Below, in pieces: positions 22,936-34,607 of a stretch of DNA of 64,000 bases; position 1 is the stretch's first letter; the number at the start of each line of letters is the position of its first letter. The notes under the pieces are model-generated. The model saw nothing but the letters and a program-made list of their open reading frames with translations, ran no database searches and was not told the DNA's origin. The translations under genes were made by a program, and so were the position numbers. This stretch comes from Stachybotrys elegans. Its lineage: Eukaryota > Ascomycota > Sordariomycetes > Hypocreales > Stachybotryaceae. The stretch covers positions 310,001 through 374,000 of the forward strand of contig JAGPNK010000011.1 of the NCBI GenBank assembly GCA_020746835.1, given 5' to 3'.

Positions 22936-24747
22936 TTTCTTTTGTTTTGTTTGTGAGCGGTGTTGAGTTGGGTGTTGAGTGTATTGCCAACGTGCGTAGA
23001 ATTTTCGAACGATAACGTGCAATGTAGGTTGAGGAGTTGTGTTCTGATGTTGAGAAATTGAAGACAGCGTCTCCTCTACCCGCACTTGAGGTTTATATAG
23101 ACTACAATGCTGGTTTTCGAAGCATATGTCGTCACCTCAGCCTCCAACTTGGGCCAGTGACGTCGCATGCACGGGAGCGCCATAAGCCTCGCGCCCAGCC
23201 AAGACAAAACTATGACGGAGTCTCCTAGCGCCTCACAGCATCAGACCGATTAGTGACAGTCAAGCCTGCTTCTCATTCTCGTTCTGGACAACGTTCTTGG
23301 TCGTCATGGATCATGCCACTTCGCCCAGAATCTTGGCCGCCACAACGGTGCCGGCTTCCGGAATGTATCGCCAACAATCCTACACAAGCCGATCCATGAA
23401 TGGCGTGCGATACAGTGTTCAAATGTAAAATAGAGAAAATTAGAGTCATTAATGATGGTATTTTCATGTTTCCTCGAGCCAGATTTCGCATGGCGTCATT
23501 TAACGCCTACTGAGCCCTTTGGTTGTCTTTGCACCAGGGACTGTGACTTGCATGATAACTCGACAGGGTGCGGCGGGAAAGTTAGTGGCCTCTTGGCGCC
23601 GTCATCTCCACGCCACGCTAAGCCTCTCTCATGTTGAGCGACGACTTGTGGAGTTTAGACGCGCAAGCCATGACAACATTCAAGAGTTCCAAAACTGCCT
23701 ACTCTGGGACAGTATCCATCTGTAAGTCAGGCCGACGTTTAAACTAATTGATAAGGCGTGGGATGAGTCTTGTTGCTTTAGAGTGAAAGGCACCAACCCT
23801 CTCTTGCTTCACACTAACAATTAGATGAGACTGAGAAAGGTTATAAGAAGGGCCGATTTTAACAGCAAAGCGTTACTGTCGTAACAAAGAATGAAATAAT
23901 AAGACAAAACAACCGTGAACAATGGAGAAGACAGAAATGAGATCATTGCCAAGCGTCTAGGGTAGCTGCTTTGCCAAACCAAGGAGCAAACCCCGATTTG
24001 CAGAATCGACGCCGTGCCAGCACACGATGCGTGTTTAGACGTTGATTTTATTCGAATCACATTGCTTACCGAATAGAAATACTCAAAGTGCTAACCCAAT
24101 GTCTAGATGAGGCGAGGGAAATTGTCAGGCGTGTTAGGCTGTAAAGGGCAGTAGTCAAAGGATCCTGGATCCTCGTTTGTGCAGGTAAGGCGGACAGCAG
24201 AGGACGCCAATGTCATTATCGAATCTTACTACCAGCTGCACTAGCTATAGATCCTGGCGTGCATGATGGAACTGATAATCCGTACAGCCTATCAAGATTG
24301 TCCAGCCTCTTCGGTCAACATTGCCGGGCTTTGGCGGATCAAGTGGAGAGTTCGCAAGCTACCCCGCGCCCTCGCCGACAATGCTAGAGGGCTATCGGCT
24401 AGAAAAGTAATTTCTACCCCGTCATCTTTGATCTCTGGTGAATGGCGGGGGTCCATCAAGCCGATCCTCGGATTGGTCAATTGACCTCCCAGCTTTGACC
24501 CCGGAGAGATGGTGCGGATACTAAGATACGAGGCCTGGTAATATACCGGCAAAGCCCGGCTTTCCTCGCCGAAATCAGATCGCAGCTTCCGGATCCAGAG
24601 ATTTGGTATCTGGGGCATTACCGAGGAAGAAAAGTTGGTATAATAGACTATCCATATCATCTGGCACTGGCCCGGTGTCTTGGGACGACCCGCAGGCCTC
24701 GTTTGTATTCACCCTCCGTCCAAGTCGTGGGTGGTAACATCAGTATC
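22936..24747. other. intergenic
   Basis: Contains the promoter of the small Gly-rich gene (TATA at 23092-23099) and, at the far end, that of the DUF5703 enzyme. No other gene is supported. Confidence 0.45.
23092..23099 (-). promoter_or_regulatory. TATA box of the small Gly-rich gene
   Basis: The minus strand reads TATATAAA, about 157 bp before the ATG at 22935. Confidence 0.45.
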
Positions 24748-27241
24748 ATGGCGCTGCGAACCGGCCTCGTTTCCCTCCTTGCACTGTCCCTCAGTGGCGG
24801 TGTATGCGCTAATGTCTTGCCTCCCAGCTACGATGTTGTCTGGGAAGACTCAGGCAAGAATCAATCTGCTGACTCTATGCCATTGGGAGGAGGGGACATC
24901 GGCGTCAACACTTGGCGTGAAAACGGTAATTGACCTGACTACATAGTTGAGGGATCTCACATATACTGAGAAAATTCAAGGGACGATCCTCTTCTACCTT
25001 GCAAAGAGCGGCGCATTTGACGAAAACAATGCTTTGCTGAAGTTTGGCCGAGTCAGACTCTCCTTCGACCCCAACCCCTTCGATGGTGGTAGCTTCGAAC
25101 AAAGACTTCTGCTCAATGATGGTTACGTGCGCTACACTGGAAATGACAACACCACTGTCAAGCTCTGGGTAGATGTCTTCAATCCTGTGGTTCACGTGGA
25201 AGTCGAGAGTCCCCAAGAGCTTTCCCTCGATCTGGCGTATGAGAACTGGAGATACCAGGACCGTGGCATGGTCGGGGAGGAAAGAAGTATGATCTCCTCC
25301 TGCACAGTTCCCGCTGGCAAAATTGTCTAACTCTCGCAGACCAAGGCTCCTGGGGAATCTACTCTTCCAAGGTCCCCAATGGCACCACCTACGCTGATGC
25401 CATTGACTTTCACAAAGGTGGTGTCTTGATGAGCCACCGAAACAGCAAGCTTGATCTCTGGAACTTCCAGCTCGAGCAGCAGGGACTCCAAGATTATGAT
25501 GACCGTCTCTATAACCCCATGCGCAACAATGAGGTATGCGTGGATATTCCATCAGCGAATCATTGGCTAATAGCGACAGTTTGGTCTTTGGGTTCACTCT
25601 GATGATTTGGAGCCGGGAAAGATTACCGACGGCCATTACATCAACACTGACTACAAGGCCTGGAACCTGGTGTCGAAAGAGGCCAAGACTTCCTTCAACG
25701 TCAAGATTACCATGTATCAGAACCAGACAGCTAGCCATTGCAAGTGGCTGCAGACTCTGGAGCAGATTGCAGAAACATCTTCCAACTCACAGGAGGATAC
25801 CATTGCCTGGTGGCATCAGTACTGGGACCGCTCCTACATCATCATTAACGAGGATGAGGGACCCGAGGACCCAGGCTTCCAGGTCGGTAAGAACTACCAG
25901 ATCTGGCGCTATCTCATGGGATGCAACGCAAAGGGCGAGTGGCCTACCAAGTTCAACGGTGGACTATGGACGTTTGACCCTGTCTTTGTCAACAAGTACC
26001 GGCCCTATACTCCCGACCACCGAAGATGGGGCGGCGGAACCTTCACTGCACAGAACCAACGGCTGCTTTACTGGCCGCTGCTTCGAACTGGAGACTTCGA
26101 CCTCATGAAAGCCCAGTTTGACTTCTACAAGCGTGCTACGCCCAACGCGCTCATTCGAGGACAGGCATACCAAGGTTTGGATGCAGCCTACTTCCTTGAG
26201 CAGGGTGACAACACGGCGCTTTCAAATGTTTTCGAGTACAATGCTCAGTACTACGACGATGATGCCAACGTCCCCAGGCCCAAAAACTTTCCCGACGGTG
26301 AGCTGTGGAACGTTTGGCTCAATCACCTCCAGGATACGGCCAATGAGTTTGTCGATATGATCCTGCAGGCCAACATCTACTCTGGGTTTGACGTGACTCC
26401 GTACCTAGAGTTTATCGAGTTGCAGCTGGCTTGGTTCGATAAGTACTACCAGAAACTGGCCCTGGAACGCAGCCCTTACCCCTTGTCAGGCATGTATGGA
26501 AATGAATCGCTCATCATCTACCCAGCCTCTGCCGCCGAGACCTACAAGGAGTCTTACAACCCTTCCTCTACTACTTCCGGCCTGCGCAAGGTGCTCACGG
26601 ATCTGCTTGAGGTGGGAAAATTCGAACTGGAGGATGAGGAGTATTATCGGGGCTATCTGGCCAGAGTCCCCGAGACACCGCTGCGCATGCAGCAAGGCAG
26701 GTGGTGCATCTCACCAGCCCTTGCTTATAACCGTGTGCAAAACTCGGAGATCCCTCAGCTTTACCCCGTGTTCCCATGGGGCGAATATGGATTGGGCAAG
26801 CCGAACCTGACGGTGGCACTTGACACCTACAAGTTTGATACTGAGACGCAAGGATACCATGCCAATACTGGCTGGAAGCAGGACGTGATTTGGCTAGCAC
26901 GGATGGGCGTTACAGCCAATGCCACCGCCCTCACCGAGGACCGTTTCAGCGACAGCAAGGTCTGCAAGTTCCCTGCATTCAAGGGACCGCATTTCGACTG
27001 GACACCGGATCTCAACCACTACGGCGCTGCCGCCATCGGTCTCCACGAGCAGCTCATTCAGACATTTGCGGACGAGAGCATCCGTCTCGTTCCAGCCTGG
27101 CCCGACAGTTGGTCTGCACGGTTCAAGGTTTGGGCACCACGAAACACTACTGTCGAGGGACACGCCAAGGGAGGCACTGTGTCTGATCTGAAGATCACGC
27201 CTGAGAGTCGTGCTTCTGATGTCATCTATGGCCAGGACTAG
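24748..27241 (+). CDS. secreted DUF5703-type putative glycoside hydrolase
   Basis: Four exons: 24748-24925, 24981-25286, 25340-25533 and 25580-27241, giving 779 aa; introns are 46-55 bp. The ATG at 24748 opens a signal peptide (MALRTGLVSLLALSLSGGVCA). The N-terminal domain carries SMPLGGGDIGVNTW and LFYLAKSGAFDENN, hallmarks of DUF5703 proteins, which have a GH95-like layout: a beta-sandwich, then an (alpha/alpha)6 barrel. The barrel region shows WPTKFNGGLWTFDP and RRWGGGTFTAQNQRLLYWPL. It is probably an extracellular carbohydrate-active enzyme, but no substrate is established for the family. It ends 88 bp from the convergent stop of a Zn2Cys6 regulator. Confidence 0.8.
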
Positions 27242-27329
27242 ACTTCATATTGAGGGTAGTTTTAATCTCAACATGCTCATTTCTTTAAAATGCCAAACGC
27301 CGTGTCTGTGCTCGCTGCCAATCTTGTCC

Positions 27330-28930
27330 CTATTCCATGTCATACAACCATTCTTGTCGAAGTTTTGCCATCAAATCGCCTAGTGGCCACCCGGATGCCT
27401 CAACCCTCTTCAAGCATCGCAATATGGCCCCATACTGGTCAGGATGCGTCATACGCCGCGCAGCTGAAGTAAATGCTGCAATCATGCACGGATCCCAGCA
27501 AAGTTGGTCGCTACTCAGCGCAATCCCACACACGCGCCGTGCATGCCAAAGTGGCAACAGCTCAGCCGGCTCGCACTCGGGCTGTCCGTACTGGCTTGCT
27601 ATCCGCGCTGAGTTCTGCCGGTAGCTGAGCAGTATCAACATAGCACTGTGGTACATCATGCTGGCACAGGCGGCGGCGTCGGTGGTGAAAACTATGGTAG
27701 GAAATGCACCGCCCTGGCCGTCCGCCTGAAGGAAGGGGTGAAAATCTGGAGGTCGACCAGAGTACCAAATAAGGAGATCATTCAAGAGAGCTTGCCATTT
27801 GTCGAAGCCTGGCCCGTTAGACAGAGGGAAGCTCGAAGCCGATGTGTCTGTGGCTCCAAAACACAATCTGGTGACGTCAATAAGAATATAGATACAACGA
27901 AGAACTGTCTTCATTGTGGTGAATGCTTCGTGTGACGTCTGAATGAGCTCAAATGCTTCTACCACTTCCCAAAGTACTTTAGGCTCCACGCTTGGGGCGG
28001 TTTCATGCATCATGGCGTGTGCAATTTCTGGGTATACTGATTAGCAACCGTGCACACGATGAAGAACATCAACGGATGCCTAGGAACCATACCGAGCCTC
28101 GACATCAGTGCCACCATACTTAACAGAATTTGCCGGTGGTCCGCCCGGTCGAAGTCATAGGGCATAAAGTCCGGGCTAGACTGACTCTGTGCGAACACCG
28201 TCTTCCACGTGGTTGGCACTGCTTCCATGAATTCCCGTGCTCTTTGGAGGGTAAAAACGCATGCGATTTGGAGCGAAGCTGCATGGGCCGTCGGTGCAAT
28301 GGCATGAGGAGTCAAGTGACCATCCAGGCCAATGCCCTTGCAGCTAACACCAGATGATGTAGCGGCTAGCTGCATGACTGCACTTAGAACCAAGGGCGAG
28401 GCGGCTCCGAAACGAGGCACAAGTCGAGCAAAAGTCTGGTCCCTGTCGAAGATGTCCAACTAGAAGAAGGCAAGAGTCACGTCAACATGTGTAGGATGTT
28501 TGAGAAGAAACAATAAACAACCTACCCATGGCGAAACGTGACGATGGTAATGATGCAGCAGACCAGCTGCGTCTAATGGCACTCCTGATCTGGCGCCAGA
28601 GGCACTAAGCTCCAGCCTGGGTCCTGTCGTTGCAGTTGCTGCCCGAGGTTCCTCGCCAGGAAGCACATCATCATGGTTGTTTTGTGTTTCATGCCTGGCA
28701 TAATGACATTGGGCACTGGCATCTGCACAGCGCGAGCAGACCGGTTTGCGTTCGTCGCCTGTTTATGTTGGCATACGAATGAGGATGGACAAGCGAGGAG
28801 TACGTATAATGGAACATGGCTACCCACACTTTCTCCGCCGAGCGCGACACCGCTCGCAGCCGTTTCGTGTCCGAGTGTGCTTTGCTCGTTGCCTTGGCGG
28901 CTCTTGTTGGGGTGTTTCTGTGTCAGTCAT
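27330..28930 (-). CDS. Zn2Cys6 transcription factor
   Basis: Four exons on the minus strand, 28930-28828, 28758-28526, 28459-28093 and 28027-27330, give 466 aa. The first intron splits the zinc cluster; joining T|GC yields the complete CX2CX6CX6CX2CX6C array (CERCRARRRK-CDERKPVC-SRCADASAQC, residues 25 to about 51). The last intron (GTATGG/CAG) joins RL to EIAHAMMHE. The rest matches the fungal-specific middle region and C-terminus of such regulators, with the C-terminal block ending in ASGWPLGDLMAKLRQEW. It is nuclear and DNA-binding by family. Its convergent partner, the DUF5703 enzyme, is a candidate target by proximity only. Confidence 0.88.
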
Positions 28931-29120
28931 TCCGCTTGTTCCACGGTGCTTACAAAAGAGGTGGATAATTCAAAGAGGCGGGTAGTGAGGCGGCAAGGGG
29001 AGCGGTAAAGCACAACACTCTTATCAGACTATCAGTACGCGTTCTGAGGTGCTTTAGTAATGGGACGTGCTATGCAATGTGATTGGTGGCATTTCCACCT
29101 TGCCTCAAAAACGGATGGGC

Positions 29121-29243
29121 TTACATGAACTCAGCAGTGAGCCATCCTCCGCTCGCTGAGATGACCTGCCCCGTCACCCAGCGGCTCTCCTCACTTGCCA
29201 TCCACGCCACAATGTGAGCCACGTTGTCCACGCTCCCCAGCCT
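29121..29243 (-). pseudogene. relic of an SDR C-terminus
   Basis: The minus-strand frame reads RLGSVDNVAHIVAWMASEES, then RWVTGQVISASGGW, ending FM and a stop (29121-29123). This is the last 40 residues of a classical SDR (the VTGQ-ISASGG block before the C-terminus). An AG acceptor sits just before it, but no upstream exons with TGxxxGIG or YxxxK are found, so only the 3' end survives. Confidence 0.55.
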
Positions 29244-29510
29244 GCTAATATAGATTTGTCCCTATACCCTGTCTACATGAGCCGTTCCTAGGTTACATGG
29301 AGTAGTCTGGCAGAGAACAGCACCAGGTAGTTAGCGTCATCGATCCAGGTATCCCCAGTTAGAGCTTCCACATTCGGCAGTGCCAAACTTAAGCAGGGAT
29401 AATGAATCAGTTTGGCAGAACGGCTGTACCGTAATATGGCACGCGCCTATATCTCAGACATCAGCATAAGGGTCAGCAACTTGTTGTGGCTATGACTACC
29501 AAATACTATT

Positions 29511-29818
29511 TTCTGCCACTGTTGGAAAGAGCCTTTACCGACATCTCTAGAGGCAGATAATCGACTGTCTCATGCCGACGTAGCAAGTCTCGTGCAGCTC
29601 GCCACCGGTTTTGCGCCATCTCGCCATCCCTTTTATGCACGACGGACGCTCATCTGGTACGCCAACCCGCGCTTCGGCGCCGTCATCCAGATCATTACGG
29701 AGAGTGCCAAGATATTGCTCGTCGGCGTGGGGCGCACAGGCCCATGGCGCATTACGGACTGGATAGCATGGTGTCGACGGAGTTGAAGACACGGATCAAG
29801 ACTTTTGAGTGGACGTGA
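29511..29818 (+). pseudogene. relic of a polyketide-synthase-like C-terminus (ACP end)
   Basis: One frame reads HADVASLVQLATGF...WYANPRFGAVIQ, similar to the linker between KR and ACP in highly reducing PKSs. After a frame change near 29730 another frame reads MAHYGLDSMVSTELKTRIKT, an ACP serine motif (GLDSMVSTEL, phosphopantetheine Ser), ending at a stop at 29816-29818. A third frame upstream (LPLLERAFTDI) may extend it. At least one frameshift and the absence of upstream domains make this a remnant. The family call rests on short motifs. Confidence 0.42.
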
Positions 29819-30169
29819 ATCCGCTGCAGCTGTTGAGCAAGAGCAACAAGATAGAGGGAGACACTGCTGGGTAGAGAGTTTGTCAATTGGTCTCAGCTAC
29901 GCTCCTTTCCGCCCCCCTTCTTCTGACTATTGCTCCAATAACTTGATCATGCTGTCCTGCATACAATGGTGCCAGACTACGTCTAGTTTATTTATTAGAC
30001 GTGATATTCATGTGCAAATGGCAATTCAAGGCCTCGAGACAAAGCTCTTGGGAGGAGATGAATACCCCTGGACCTCCTAACAGTCGATATTCTCCACAAG
30101 ATTGTGCATAAAATCATCGACAACAGTGCTCTAATCACACGTTAGTATCAAGTAATATAGACAACGAGC

Positions 30170-32173
30170 TCAAAATCTACAAACTGTGAGATCGGGAGTC
30201 TCGGACCGGACAGGGAGGTAGCAACGGTGCCGTTCGTTGTCCTCCTCGTACCCGACACAGGTGAAGCACGAGAGCAGGTTGTCAGGGTCCAGCTCCCGTT
30301 TGATCTTGAGGAGGCGGTCATAGTTCTTCTGGCCCCAAAAGGAGCGGATGTGATCAGGCTCGTAGACGTCTCCCTCACTCGCATAGGCACCAGCGCCGGG
30401 AGTGATGGCCCGCATGGGGTCCATATCCTTGCTAATCTGGGTAAACATAGTGCTGAGGACCTTTGGTTCGACAGCAGCCGGATCGGCCTGGTCCCAGACA
30501 GAGGTGTAGGTGAAATGCCAAAGAGCGTTGCGCTGTTACTGTATTAGCATGATGTGAGTCTGGGAAATGGATATGAACTTGCCCATGCCGCCGTCAACGC
30601 GGACTCGCCTGGGCCACCGGGGAGATCAGAGGCAGGCAATTCAAAGGCCGTGGGCGTACCGAGGACGGAAGCCCAGCCCTTGGCTACAAGGACATCCACG
30701 ATCGCCTTTTGGCCCTCTGGCGTCTGAAAGTTGTCCCGTGGCACAAGCCTAGACGACCGGGTCAAGGAAATGCCGGCTTCGGAGCCCAGGAAGCTGAGCA
30801 GCTCGGCCTGGTTCTGCGCCTCCCAGTGGTTGGCAAGCGTGATAATCTTGGCGGTAAAGGGAGCCGCGTCCGTCTGCACTGATTCAAAGTAGTCGGTGAG
30901 CCCCTTGAGCGACTCCTTGGACTCTTCGAGGCTGAGCGTAGGGTTGAAGGCCAGGAAGACGGAACCGTTGTTGTCGTCAACGCCGTAGAGGCCACCCCAA
31001 CCATCGTCGGCCCACCTCTCCGCGTTAGCCACCATGATTTCGTTGATCTTTCGGAGATCCGGCACCGTCATAGAAAGGAAGGCATACTATATCCGGTCAG
31101 CCTAGGAGAGGAAAACAAGTCGATGAACTGACAGTAAACTGGCGATCTTTATGGAGCTTAGACGTGACCTCAGTAACAACGCCATAGGTACCACCGCCTC
31201 CGCCACGAAGGGCAAAGAATAGGTCTTGGTTTTGGCAACGGCTGGCTGTTGTATAGGTCCCGTTAGGCAATACCACCCTGATCTGCAGAGCGTTATCAAC
31301 ACCAAGGCCAAAAGTAGGAGTTAGGATGCTATGGCCTCCGCCAGCGAGCCAACCTCCAGCAACGCCGACTGTTGTACACGACCCACCAACAGCCTATTTG
31401 ATCAGATTGTGTGTTGACATCTCAGAGGAAGACTCACCATGTATCCGGTGCCATCTAGCTTCTGGTACATGTCGCGCGTGGTCTGGCCAGCGCCGTAGGT
31501 GACGGCGGGCCCAACCGAGGCGTCGCATCCCTCCGGGGTGAAGTTCTCGTTGATGTCCAAGTCAGGAACCATATTCTTGGTCCTATCCATGATTATTAGC
31601 ACTTATACGTGGACGAGGAGGTGGCTTGATTCACCAAATGGCAAGAGTGTTGGGGCCTGTGCTACGTCCCTTGTAGTCGTGACCTGTATTCTTGATAGTG
31701 ACAGGAATCTTGTGCTCGCGGGCAAACCGCAAGCCGAGCTGGATGTCCTCGGCGGAACGCGCCTCAATGTAATAATCGGGCACAGTGCCCTGGTGGCAGA
31801 TCTGGTTCGTCACATTGGACCTGACGTTCGCGCTGAGGGTACAGCGGCGGTTCTGGGCCATGCAGGTGCCGAACGTGGGGTTGTGGTATGAACCAAAGTC
31901 GCGGACGAGCAGGGCCGAGTCCGCGAGGGTGTCCTGGATCTCCTGGCAGAGCTCCTCGCTCGCATCGGGGTTCTCGGAAGGACCAGTGATATTTCGGAGC
32001 TTGGTAAAGCAGGGCAGCCCAGCGGGACGGCCGACGCGCAGTCGGCCGGAGAGACTCAACTCGAGGGCATCCCAAGCCGCACTGGGGACCTCAAGGATAG
32101 GGAGGGCGCACTCAGCTGCATGAGCTGCTGTTGCTGCCAGCGAAAGCAAGAAGGCAGCAGATAGACGAGTCAT
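30170..32173 (-). CDS. secreted FAD-linked oxidase, berberine-bridge-enzyme-like
   Basis: Five exons on the minus strand: 32173-31635, 31582-31438, 31393-31133, 31086-30583 and 30532-30170, giving 603 aa. The last intron is GC-AG (GCAAGT at 30582); splicing restores TAAWRNALWHF. A signal peptide covers residues 1-19. The FAD_binding_4 domain shows [14 protein letters not shown], where the His is the usual site of covalent FAD attachment, then [17 protein letters not shown] and [16 protein letters not shown]. The C-terminal BBE segment contains the motif [16 protein letters not shown]. Fungal members oxidise sugars, alcohols or biosynthetic intermediates and often serve in secondary-metabolite clusters. 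It lies next to PKS and SDR relics. Confidence 0.9.
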
Positions 32174-32699
32174 TGCTGGTCCTTGGAGAGGAAGAGTGGG
32201 CGGTGCTATTTTCTGGGAGGCAGGATTGGAATAAAAGTAATAGTGATGATGGTAGAGAATTGTTGCCTCTGTTTGGATTGGGTGATGCAGTTGGCTCACT
32301 GGAAATATGGGACCATGCATGCATCTGTACCTTGCTTACTTTATGGCTGTAAGCTGCAGCGACTATATACCTCATGATAAGGAAAAAGGTGTGCAGTCTA
32401 AGGTGGAATAAGCAGTAGAGAGATAATTCAGTAGGGGAGTGGTGTCTGTGCCCTAGTAACCAATGCAGTTATAAATAGTAATATAGGGGAAAATAATAAT
32501 GAGGCTATTATCAAGAGGGTAGCCAACTGGCCAAACTAAGCCACAAGTAGCCGAGACTTTATCACAAGCTACAGCTGTCTTAGCTAACAGGATTGAAATC
32601 CCAATACAGAACATAGAGTTTAGCATACATACAGCTAGGCAGGGCAGCAGAAGCATTAATGCAGGGTAGAAGGTTCTAAATGACTATACAAGCTTGCTG

Positions 32700-33035
32700 G
32701 TGCTCAGATGGAAAGCCTTGACAAACTTATCAGGCAGAAGGCTCTGATAGTGCCTAGATAGAAGCCTTTGACTGACTGCAACCGCACAAGGTGATGTCAA
32801 GTGGGAGTGTCGCAATGCTTGATGGAAGGCTCTGGCTGACACACTAACGCTATGGAAAGCCTCTTGTGACTGTGACCGCATGAGCCCAGATGGAAGGCTC
32901 TGACTGGCGGTGCCTAGATGGAAAATGCCGCTGGCAAGGCCGGGTAGAAGGTTGCGTCTTTGAGGGAAGCCTGTAACTATGACCAGTCCCAACCAGCTCT
33001 GATCGAGTCACCAGGCAGAAGGCTTTTCCAGGCGC
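32700..33035. repeat. degenerate tandem repeat with AGATGGAAGGCTCTGAC-like units
   Basis: Variants of AGATGGAAGGCTCTGACTG recur at least eight times at irregular 25-60 bp spacing, for example near 32704, 32733, 32756, 32819, 32888, 32917 and 33013. Copies differ by substitutions and indels, so this is an old minisatellite-like array. Confidence 0.5.
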
Positions 33036-33136
33036 CCAACGCCATCGCTACAGAAGCTTCTAGCCAATTGCGACAGATGGCTAGAAAACTTTGACATCAG
33101 CCGCAGCCACAAGCTTTTCTCAATCAAGTGTATTTT

Positions 33137-33243
33137 CTAACCAATTATTATCTATTGATCTGATATTGTCTTAATCACCAGAGGGGGCCTCCTCAAAGTC
33201 ACAGGTCTGTATTCCATTGGGGCACACAAATGGGAATTCCCAC
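33137..33243 (+). repeat. short dispersed insertion, copy B
   Basis: Aligns over its whole length with copy A (from CTAACCAATT through GAGGGGGCCTCCTC to the terminal hairpin), with about a dozen differences, half of them changes to A or T. Its 5' limit may lie further upstream; no clear flanking duplication was found. Confidence 0.6.
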
Positions 33244-34607
33244 ATAACTAGTCCCAATAGTACCGTCATCTGTCATCCCCGTGAGTCCGGCCCTGTTTAC
33301 TAAAACCAGGTAAAGGAGGTAGTCTACCCGAGATGACACTGCTGTGCCAACTGCAAATCAGCCCCCTTTCAAGGGAGTCTTGGTGACTCTACTCGAGGAG
33401 CTCATCTTTCAAGGACACACCAACATCTTGTTTCCAATCGATATCAATGACCTTTCGAGAGGCCATAACATAGTGATTGACACATTCCTATATACATCAC
33501 CTTGGATTCCTGTCTGATATTAAGAAACGCCATTACAAAAGTTAGCTGGTACCTTGAAAGAGCGCCCCTAGTCCATGCCTACCCTGACACTCGAAAAGTG
33601 ATAGTGCATGGTTCTTTTCTTTAGATCGGTAGGGTTGAAATGCTCTTTATTGACAAACGTCCCTCTTTGACTTTGGGGCTCAGTACTCTTCTGTATAAGA
33701 GTCGAAGCACTGGCGATTCCATTGATCCTATCTTCGGCAGCAACGTATTACCAATTTGATTCAAGGGGCCCGTAACCAACCCAACGAACTGTCCCGCTAT
33801 GTGTCAACCTTTACTGACACCCTCACCTTGCCTGGTGAGTTTCTGGAAGAGGTGACCGAGACGGGAGGTAAGAGAGACGAGGCGGTCGAAGTTGTTAGGC
33901 AAAAACAGTGCTTTGGGGTAGACCGTGATTTGGCACTCTACCTGATTCTTAACCCAGAGGCTACCGACGCCTGCTATATCGCGGAATGTGCCAGATGCTT
34001 GCATCTAGCACTGTAATGACCAAATATCCATTAAAGTTATCGCCGAGCAGGGGAATACTTTCCAACACCGTTGGTATGCCAGCCGTAAGCACTTCACTTG
34101 TAAGCAGATCACTCATCAGCTATGCCTACGTTGGTGGACGCTAATTCGATATGCCACGGCCAATTTCTTACCAATATGTCCACCGAGACTCTTTAGGTAG
34201 ATGCCGGAGAAGACGTATGTCATAGAACCCTGCAGTCTTGTGCACTAGTGCTCACATGTTGTGCATAGGGCTGTACGAGTGGTTGGGGAACCTTGTCTCT
34301 GGTCTTACATGTCTGACGCACTGTATAGTCAATAATCGCTTGATGTAACCTAATTCGGCAAATCGTCTACGCCTCTTGGAACACCGCCACCAATGAACTC
34401 TAGAATAGCAGTCGTACACATCAGGTGTCCTTCTTTCGTGATGATGAGTGATTGCTAAGCTGAGCCAAAGGTCAATAAAAGTCAGGTGTATGAACGGTGT
34501 CAGCTTACTTTGATCATTAGATATGAAAATAAATAGGCAGGCGTTCACCTCAGCATAATTTCATATCAGCAAGTTCTTAACTTCCCATTGACAATCTGCA
34601 AAACATC

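Larger units (their letters stand above)
28931..30169. other. gene-relic region
   Basis: No intact gene. It contains the decayed SDR C-terminus and PKS-like C-terminus listed separately. Confidence 0.55.
32174..34607. other. intergenic, repeat-rich
   Basis: AT-rich, with a degenerate tandem repeat (32700-33035) and repeat copy B (33137-33243). An 86-aa open frame at 33756-34016 matches nothing I recognise. It may be an old mobile-element relic, but no reverse transcriptase, integrase or LTR can be read. Confidence 0.45.

Noticed and set aside
29100..29300. Possibility that the SDR tail is the last exon of a live gene
   Set aside because: No upstream exon with the Rossmann or YxxxK motifs could be found within 1 kb on the minus strand.
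33756..34016. 86-codon open frame in the repeat-rich region
   Set aside because: No ATG in a sensible context and no recognised domain; could be a retroelement fragment but nothing proves it.
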